A stretch of DNA of 64,000 bases from JBEKYD01 sp052148435 (lineage in GTDB: Bacteria; Acidobacteriota; Terriglobia; Bryobacterales; Bryobacteraceae): contig JBKQIF010000017.1 in the NCBI GenBank assembly GCA_052148435.1, positions 1 through 64,000 on the forward strand, written 5' to 3'. Both the position numbers and the translations under genes were made by a program. Positions 58,591-64,000 of the stretch are shown piece after piece. Position 1 is the first letter of the stretch; each line of letters starts with the position of its first letter. The notes beneath the pieces are model-generated. The model was not told the origin of the DNA, made no database searches, and saw only the letters and a program-made list of their open reading frames with translations.

Positions 58591-58873
58591 TGTAAAGTGC
58601 AACCAGGGAAAGACAACCACTGACTCCTATCGCTCGTCGGGACCAGAGCCGTGAACCGAACAAGCGGTCGAGCACCGCCGTCGACAGTTCGAAAGTTCGC
58701 AACACGAATCGTCCATGAGCATAGAGTAAAGCGGAGCGGCGATCGTCTACGCGAACCCACCATTCCGCAATCCGGGATTGAATTTGCTTCTCCTCATCTT
58801 CGTACAGGAAGACGGCAAGGACTACGCAAGCAGCGCCGAGCAACCCTGTCGCACATTTGAGAATGGTGGTCAT
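58591..58873 (-). pseudogene. Membrane protein, N-terminal fragment
   Basis: From ATG 58873: a transmembrane helix (GLLGAACVVLAVFLYEDEEK), a charged stretch (IQSRIAEWWVRVDDRRSALL, RFVLRTFELSTAVLDRLFGS) and a second helix (VSGCLSLVALYSSIWLVAG), resembling the start of larger acidobacterial membrane proteins of unknown function. It runs into the tricorn fragment at about 58590 and loses character, so the C-terminal part is missing. Confidence 0.6.
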
Positions 58874-59382
58874 GAACACATCTGATCTTATGCCTGCAAG
58901 CATAGCGCATCGATACCACCCACCCTCCTGTTACTGTTACTAGCTGGGACGCCACAACCATCCGAGGAATGCTCGCGTCGCGTAGGGCACCAGGGCGCGG
59001 CTCGGTTCCGAATCGGGATTCTACCCGAGAGCCACCTGCCGCAAAAGCAGGGAGTCGCCCGCATTGAGAGCAGCTATTGACGGGCCTTCCGCGTGGCGTT
59101 CGCCGGCATTGTAGTCAAATTTGTAGCTAAAGCACCCTCGCGGTTCAACAAGGCTCAACAGGCAGTTTTGCAAGTTTTTGAATCTAAAGGGCAATCTTAT
59201 AGGGTATCTACCCGAGATCACCTGCGCCCAAGGCAGTTTCCAGCTTTCTTTGAACATGGCCTGCTTTCAAGTACTTACGTTTCAATGAGATACGGGAAGC
59301 TTGTTGAAGCTTGTTGAGCCGTGTTGAAGTTGAAGGCTCTCGCCAGCTACATTTTCATCTACAGCGGTACAATGAAGATGCC
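58874..59382. other. Intergenic region with an AT-richer patch
   Basis: About 59060-59330 is visibly less GC-rich than its surroundings and holds a 74-codon plus frame (59093-59317, SRFNKAQQAVLQVFESKGQS) of unknown nature. A short tandem AGCTTGTTGA AGCTTGTTGA lies near 59298-59318. A TACAAT at 59368-59373 is nine bases before the UPF0175 start. Confidence 0.4.
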
Positions 59383-59652
59383 ATGAAGCTGGAGATCGAA
59401 GTCAACGTCGCCGACGACGCCGCTGACAAGGCTGAACTCCAGGAACACCTGCGGAAGGAAGCTATCTTAGCCCTCTTCGCGGATCGCAAGATCACCGCCG
59501 GCAAGGCCGCCCACGAACTCGGCTTGGAGCGGCTGGCGTTCATGGAATTGCTAAAGCACCGCGGCATCCCGTACGTCATCTACACTGCGGAAGACTGGGA
59601 AGCGGACGCCAAGGCCATCGATGAATTCGAAAGACGACGCAAGATCGGGTAG
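59383..59652 (+). CDS. UPF0175-family small protein (antitoxin-like)
   Basis: 89 residues from ATG 59383. UPF0175 pattern: LRKEAILALFADRKITAGKA, AHELGLERLAFMELLKHRGI, PYVIYTAEDWEADAKAIDEF. These HTH-like proteins usually sit directly upstream of a DUF3368/PIN gene as putative antitoxins, and one follows here after 3 bases. TACAAT nine bases upstream may be its -10. Confidence 0.85.
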   Translation: MKLEIEVNVADDAADKAELQEHLRKEAILALFADRKITAGKAAHELGLERLAFMELLKHRGIPYVIYTAEDWEADAKAIDEFERRRKIG

Positions 59653-59655
59653 CAC

Positions 59656-60000
59656 TTGGTCGTCTCCAATACCAGTCCTCTCGTATATCTGGCCGCGCTC
59701 GGCGATTTTGAGCTGCTTCGCCATCTTTTTGGCAAGATTGCCATACCACAAGCTGTGTTTGAAGAGGTCGCGGTTGGTGGAGCACGTTTCCCGGTAGCGC
59801 ACTCGGTGCAGGGAGCGATGGCTTCTTGGCTATCCGTGCAGGCCATTGCAAACACCTCGGAGGCAGATCGGTTTCGATTGGCCGGCCTGCACCCGGGCGA
59901 GAGTGAGGCCATCGTACTCGCTGCGGAACTTGGTTCCGAGGCGTTGTTGATGGACGACGGTGACGGAATCAGGTTCGCGGTTGCCGCAGCCGGCAGGTGA
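59656..60000 (+). CDS. DUF3368 PIN-like protein (toxin-like), C-terminally short
   Basis: 114 residues from TTG 59656. PIN-type motifs: VVSNTSPLVYLAALGDFELL, IPQAVFEEV, LHPGESEAIVLAAELGSEAL, LMDDGDGIRFA. The first acidic position reads SNTSP, as in part of this family. Usual length is about 155 residues with a last helix region after the LMDD motif, and here the frame closes soon after it, so the end has been lost or shifted. Probable nuclease toxin partner of the UPF0175 gene; activity doubtful. Confidence 0.75.
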   Translation: MVVSNTSPLVYLAALGDFELLRHLFGKIAIPQAVFEEVAVGGARFPVAHSVQGAMASWLSVQAIANTSEADRFRLAGLHPGESEAIVLAAELGSEALLMDDGDGIRFAVAAAGR

Positions 60001-60780
60001 TTGCCTCGGTGAAGGTGGGTCGCCTTCCCTTCGCGGTGACGGCTATCGCCGGGATGCCGCTCGGCCTTCTGGGACAGGATTTATCCATTGGCGTAATCGG
60101 TGGCGACAGCCTGACCACTGAAAGCGCTCATCGACCATGCCGAATGCGCGGGCTCCTCGTGGGTACCAGCGAATCGGGCGATGGGGCAATGCGTGGCTAA
60201 CACTTTGTCATTCGCCTGCTACACATAGTCCACCGTCGCGCGCTGAAATATTCCGTTGATCGAGGCCGCGCCCAACCCGCGGGCCTTGCAAAGCTATGAA
60301 CAACTGGACAGTGTGCTCATATTGCCGCACTGTCACGTTCTGGGACCGGCAGATCGAACGAAGGGGAGTTTCAGTTGGAGGTGCGGTCGGGACGGGTAGT
60401 GCCGCCGGATCAGCTTGGGTTCTGACTTTCGGCAACTCCTGGCAGCCATGACGATTCGGGCGGGTTGCGCCTCGCCAAACGAGGCACCATCGCCGGGCCA
60501 GCGAACCCGACCGTGGCGGAACTTCTGAGCCTCAAATCGCTACCGATATTTACGGTTAACGCTGCTCTGTCCGAGGTGGCGTGTGATACGCCCCGAGGTC
60601 GAGTTCCCCCGCAGTTCCCACTGCGGGCTGAGCCAATTCCCCGGAGGAATACGGTTTTCCAACATCGCGCGCGCCGCGTCGGCCGCGAATCTGGAGCAGT
60701 GAGGGCGCCGCTAGCCCTGAAATTCTGAAGATTTGTGCGCGCTTGAGCTAGAATGGCATCGGATCGTGCGTCTCAATTAA
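60001..60780. other. Long intergenic region without a recognisable gene
   Basis: About 780 bases between the PIN gene and the OmpA-family gene. Short frames on both strands have no family resemblance, and the region may be gene debris of the island border. TAGAAT at 60749-60754 could be a -10 for the next gene. Confidence 0.4.
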
Positions 60781-62007
60781 ATGTTCTCCACCTACTCCGT
60801 TGGGAAGATCGGCAGCCTTGCCGCGCTGTTGGGCGCGCTGGCTGCAATACCGGCCGCGGGACAAGTCGTGCAGGACCCACCCCCCGAGCTCTCCTTTCTT
60901 TCGACCATTCTCAAGGTCAGAAAGAACATTCCCTACGAGATGTGGGGGGAAGTGAAGTTCCCGCCTAACCGGGACGTCGGGCTGGCCAGACAGGGCAAGC
61001 ATTGGTTCGTTCTAGCCGAAACGGCGAACGGCACCGATCCGGTATCGGAATGGAATAAGGTCAAGCCGGCGTTCCTGCAGAACGGCTGGGCCCTCGTCAA
61101 AGAATATCGGGGGGGCGGATTGCTGGAGGTGCTGCAATACGCGAAGAACGGCGTGCAGGCCTGGGCGAACGTCGACACCGACGGCTCGCCGCTTCTCTTT
61201 CGTGTGGACGTGATCGAAGTCGCTCCCCTGCCCTTTACTCTGACGCTCGCCGCGCCTGCCGCGACTCCCGAGATCGTGACCGATAAGGGAGATTTTCCGT
61301 ATCTGGCGCCCCTCCCCGGATCGAAATTTCATCGCGGCGGCGCGGACAACACACCTTTTCGGGTGACGCCGGCGGGCGCCCAACAGGCGGAAATGGTGGC
61401 GAACGGAACGCTCTATCGCGACTACGATTTTCCGGAGATTTCGAACGTGCTGCTGACCACGGCGTATCGCGACGCGCTCACCAAAAGCGGCTGGGTGATT
61501 GTGCAGGAAGGTTCCAGCGTCATTCGGGCTCATTACGCGCAAAAGGGCCGGAACATCTGGGCCATGGTGTCACCGAATGGCCCCGGCGGGTACAGCATCA
61601 ACGTGGCGGACGCGGGGGCGGTGGACCTGGGAGCAACTCTGGCGAACGCGTGCCACGTCGCGCTCTACGGTGTATTGTTCGATTTCAACAAGTCGACCTT
61701 GCAGCCGTCTTCCGACGCGTCGCTGCAACCTGTGGCGAATATCATGGCGGCGGATAAGACGCTGAAGCTGGAGGTCCAGGGTCACACCGACAACGTCGGC
61801 AACGACGCGTACAACCAAACCCTTTCTGAAGCACGGGCGAAGACGGTCGCGACGTGGCTGACGCAACACGGCGTCGCGCCGGACCGGCTCACGGCCAAGG
61901 GCTACGGCAAGACCAAACCCGTCGCCGACAATGGCAGCGACGAAGGGCGCGCAAGGAATCGCCGGGTCGAGATCGCCGATCCCAGATGCTCGCCTAAAGG
62001 CAACTAG
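60781..62007 (+). CDS. OmpA-family outer-membrane/peptidoglycan-binding protein
   Basis: 408 residues. An N-terminal signal (SLAALLGALAAIPAAGQ) is followed by two related beta-rich units (TILKVRKNIPYEMWGEVKFP ... KPAFLQNGWALVKEYR; and NVLLTTAYRDALTKSGWVIV) and an OmpA C-terminal domain: LYGVLFDFNKSTLQPSSDAS, LEVQGHTDNVGNDAYNQTLS, EARAKTVATWLTQHGV, GKTKPVADNGSDEGRARNRR. The Asp in TDNVG and Arg in NRRVE that bind diaminopimelate are kept, so it should anchor to peptidoglycan. The N-terminal part is of unknown function. Confidence 0.9.
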   Translation: MFSTYSVGKIGSLAALLGALAAIPAAGQVVQDPPPELSFLSTILKVRKNIPYEMWGEVKFPPNRDVGLARQGKHWFVLAETANGTDPVSEWNKVKPAFLQNGWALVKEYRGGGLLEVLQYAKNGVQAWANVDTDGSPLLFRVDVIEVAPLPFTLTLAAPAATPEIVTDKGDFPYLAPLPGSKFHRGGADNTPFRVTPAGAQQAEMVANGTLYRDYDFPEISNVLLTTAYRDALTKSGWVIVQEGSSVIRAHYAQKGRNIWAMVSPNGPGGYSINVADAGAVDLGATLANACHVALYGVLFDFNKSTLQPSSDASLQPVANIMAADKTLKLEVQGHTDNVGNDAYNQTLSEARAKTVATWLTQHGVAPDRLTAKGYGKTKPVADNGSDEGRARNRRVEIADPRCSPKGN

Positions 62008-62348
62008 AGAATCGGCGCGCGGCGACTTTTGGTCGCTTCCTTCGGGCGCGGCCCATTGTCGACCCGCTGGCCTATCAATTTCCTGATCCGAGCAACTTTG
62101 CCAAGGCCCTGGCGACTGTCGCCGGCATTCTTTCCATTGGGCCGTCGATGGCGGACCGGTCGCATCGTCGGCCACTCGGAGAAAGCCGCGCTCAAAGGAT
62201 TTTCTCCACATCCACACCCGCAACCAGGTGGCGCGAGGAACACTGAAACGATGGATGCGCCTGGGTTGGCACTGGAGAGTCCGGCGGGCAAGCGCTACCG
62301 TTAACACGCCTTAACGCTGTCCACTACCCGCGGCCTCGATACCAGTCG
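62008..62348. other. Intergenic region without a recognisable gene
   Basis: 340 bases after the OmpA-family gene. A short GCGAC/GTCGC hairpin follows the stop by about 20 bases but lacks a T-tract. Nothing else stands out. Confidence 0.4.
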
Positions 62349-62606
62349 TTACGTATGCGAGGAATAGACGGCGTGCTGAAAATCGTTCAATAATCCGACG
62401 GCCTCTTTGTCGGCGAAGGGAAGAAACTGCATCATGATCACTCCGCAAATGTTGCGATGCGGATCGATCCAATAATAGGTATTGTTTATCCCGGAGTTGG
62501 TGCTGCCATAGGGCCACACCGCGCCGCCCTTCGCGCCCCCGCCGGCCACGTTGCGCTGGGACGCGCTGGCCTGTGCGTCGCTGGAACTATAACAGTCCCC
62601 GCACCG
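62349..62606 (-). pseudogene. Serine beta-lactamase-family hydrolase, C-terminal remnant
   Basis: The minus frame, open only after the stop of the upstream gene, ends with NNTYYWIDPHRNICGVIMMQ and FLPFADKEAVGLLNDFQHAV, the standard last 60 residues of class C beta-lactamase/serine-hydrolase proteins (W-I-D-P-x-R...G-V-x-M-x-Q). The catalytic SxxK and YxN parts are gone. GTG 62549 could start a 66-residue product but is unlikely to matter. Confidence 0.7.
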
Positions 62607-63314
62607 TCAGTCCCAGCTAATGCCGGCAGCCTCCAACTCCTTCGCGTTGAACTTCAGAACATCGTCGGCGCGGTCTAATGGAAAGACCTCCGATGTGATG
62701 TTACTAAGGTCGGGTACTTGGAGCTGAATCGCTTCGATGGACCCGGGCTCCATGGCGATTCGATATTCGGATTGGTAAGAAAACCTTATCGGCTTTTGAA
62801 ACCGTCCAAGTTGGCCGGAGTAGCGTGATTCGTCGTAGTACTCAACCAGCCCACATTCACTTTGTAATCCCCTACCTTGAGCCGAAGACACAACTCTCGA
62901 AAGGAATTCCTGAGTGTGAGCAAAGAGTACGAAGTAGTCGCCCGGCCAACAATAACGTGGCGGAAACGTTGGGTGCTCAAGCGGGCTTGTTATCGCGAAT
63001 AGGCAGAAGAGATTGCAAGACCGAGTCCGGTCGCGAGCGATCCTGACAGGGCCGGCAAGGTCCCCAGGTGTGGCGCTGATCTGGCCTATCCCTGGAACCT
63101 TGGTATCGATGAGCACACGCGCATGCTGCGGCTGAAGGATGTAGTCGTCTCCCTCACGGTTGTCACCTCGGGCTGCATCACCTTCGCTTAGTCTAAAGTA
63201 GTTCAGCGGGTTCATGTAAAGAAGCCCGTGCCGCAGCATTTCCAAGTGCTTCTTCTCGCGCGCCAACTTGAGCAACACCACTCCGCGCTCCCCAGCCTTA
63301 GTCCAAAGGGCCAT
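62607..63314 (-). CDS. Conserved protein of unknown function
   Basis: 235 residues from ATG 63314. The start MALWTKAGERGVVLLKLARE, KKHLEMLRHGLLYMNPLNYF and RLSEGDAARGDNREGDDYIL recalls a family of uncharacterised bacterial proteins, which I cannot name safely. The second half has QSECGLVEYYDESRYSG and KPIRFSYQSEYRIAMEPGSI. No membrane segments or known catalytic motif. Base composition is less GC-rich than neighbours, compatible with transfer. CATAAT lies five bases before the ATG and may be a -10 of a leaderless message. Confidence 0.7.
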   Translation of the reverse strand: MALWTKAGERGVVLLKLAREKKHLEMLRHGLLYMNPLNYFRLSEGDAARGDNREGDDYILQPQHARVLIDTKVPGIGQISATPGDLAGPVRIARDRTRSCNLFCLFAITSPLEHPTFPPRYCWPGDYFVLFAHTQEFLSRVVSSAQGRGLQSECGLVEYYDESRYSGQLGRFQKPIRFSYQSEYRIAMEPGSIEAIQLQVPDLSNITSEVFPLDRADDVLKFNAKELEAAGISWD

Positions 63315-63652
63315 GCCCCATTATGGCCCGGTTGGGCACAGAGCGCGCACATAATCCGGTGATCAAGGGCGCTCTCGCGGCCCGAACACGCGCCACACGG
63401 GAGCCGTGGACGTTATATGGCTTATCGTAGAAGTGCCCCGCGTGAGGCGTTTACCCGCTCGCCCGCAGCCGATCGAACCGTCCATCGCACTTCATCGGCG
63501 CCGGGCGTGGTCGCAGCACTCAACCCCGCGGACGATCTGGGGCCTTTGATAGAACCGAGCTGCTCATCCACGGCGAGATCGCGAAGAGGGGAATGCCCGA
63601 CCGGCGTTTGTATCGCTCGTCATTCAACCGACCCGTTGCATGACAACCTTCG
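63315..63652. other. Intergenic region without a recognisable gene
   Basis: About 340 bases between two minus-strand genes. Apart from a possible CATAAT -10 (63320-63325, minus) nothing is recognised. Confidence 0.4.
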
Positions 63653-64000
63653 CTAGGGAACCTGTGCGGACTCCATGTTGGCAACCTGCAACATGACGGG
63701 CGTGTGATGGTGAGCCGTTTCAGCGGAGAAAAGGTAGCCTGTCACTTTGACGTTCGTGTCCATCATCGGGCGATACGACTGGTACATCTCCGGCTTTGTG
63801 AAAAGCAACTGCAAAGCGGAAACATCGTGCGCCGCCCCGTGTGATCCATCTTGGCTTTGATTGGTACAGATGGGTTGCGCAATATTCAGAATCCAGCACG
63901 TCTCTGGTTCATCACCCTTTTCAACGCTTTCATAGTTCGGCCGGCCCGGAAACGTCTTCGAGGTCAAAGCGCCAACCAAGGTGACGGCCACCGGAGCGTA
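63653..64000 (-). CDS. DUF4431-like protein, C-terminal part
   Basis: The minus frame is open to the window edge, so the gene starts beyond it; 115 residues are seen. DUF4431-type pattern: VTLVGALTSKTFPGRPNYES, VEKGDEPETCWILNIAQPIC, LQLLFTKPEMYQSYRPMMDT, NVKVTGYLFSAETAHHHTPV, MLQVANME. The T-x-H-H-H-T-P-V stretch and the paired Cys of the domain are present. These are usually small exported proteins of unknown function. Confidence 0.75.
   Translation of the reverse strand, partial: YAPVAVTLVGALTSKTFPGRPNYESVEKGDEPETCWILNIAQPICTNQSQDGSHGAAHDVSALQLLFTKPEMYQSYRPMMDTNVKVTGYLFSAETAHHHTPVMLQVANMESAQVP

Overview
The window reads as chromosomal DNA from a GC-rich soil-type bacterium, most likely an acidobacterium of the Bryobacterales/Solibacter kind. 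This placement is an inference from gene content: a very long TonB-dependent receptor with an N-terminal carboxypeptidase-regulatory-like domain, an ASPIC/UnbV FG-GAP protein, a remnant of a PadR plus ADOP-type ABC permease pair, an acidobacterial-style single-TM regulator-like protein, and many small Tat- or Sec-exported enzymes of sugar and acid metabolism. No rRNA, intact tRNA or CRISPR array was seen.

Layout. 1-5.2 kb: the 3' end of tex with a clear terminator, a LarA-family nickel enzyme, a secreted D-aminoacylase-like amidohydrolase, and a deletion-fused PadR/permease relic. 5.5-23.6 kb: a carbohydrate-oriented region with a TonB receptor, a GH30 glycosidase and a second decayed GH30 fragment, a membrane-anchored regulator-like protein, an FG-GAP/ASPIC protein, a TPR protein, a VOC protein and esterase pair, a CBM-like protein, a TIM-barrel isomerase, a Mut7-C protein, a GH-A-type hydrolase and a cupin. 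A repeat of about 230-265 bp recurs here, together with a MITE-like element and a decayed tRNA-Leu. 23.9-37.4 kb: small-molecule metabolism, including cupin, UroD-like, two SDRs, a putative glycosidase, an enolase-superfamily enzyme and an exported D-2-hydroxyacid dehydrogenase. It also holds a five-gene minus-strand operon: aminotransferase, SDR, RhaT-like transporter, M81 peptidase-like protein and PPOX flavoprotein.

38.0-46.3 kb: a compact plus-strand signalling operon. Three tandem PhnD-like periplasmic binding proteins, with no ABC permease or ATPase, are followed by a membrane histidine kinase, a REC-PAS-HK-REC hybrid kinase and an HDOD protein. The second and third binding proteins are recent duplicates. 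The third begins with a segment homologous to the first codons of the kinase, so the duplication endpoint can be read from the sequence. This is the best candidate here for an unusual intact system. An aldo/keto reductase and an APC permease follow.

49.0-60.0 kb: an accessory, partly decayed island. It holds a higA with an amber stop, two copies of an HNH/DUF968-like phage gene (one broken), a Gp157-like phage gene, two MNT/HEPN toxin-antitoxin modules (both HEPN partners damaged), a divergent control region with matching palindromic operators, hipBA, a truncated IS1380 transposase, duplicated 3' ends of a tyrosine recombinase flanking one MNT/HEPN pair, a mosaic of sheared genes (metallophosphatase, tricorn protease, membrane protein), and a UPF0175/PIN pair. 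60.7-64.0 kb: an OmpA-family protein, a beta-lactamase-family remnant, an unknown protein and a DUF4431-like protein cut by the window end.

Several genes have a -10-like hexamer only about 6-9 bases before the start codon, which suggests leaderless transcripts.
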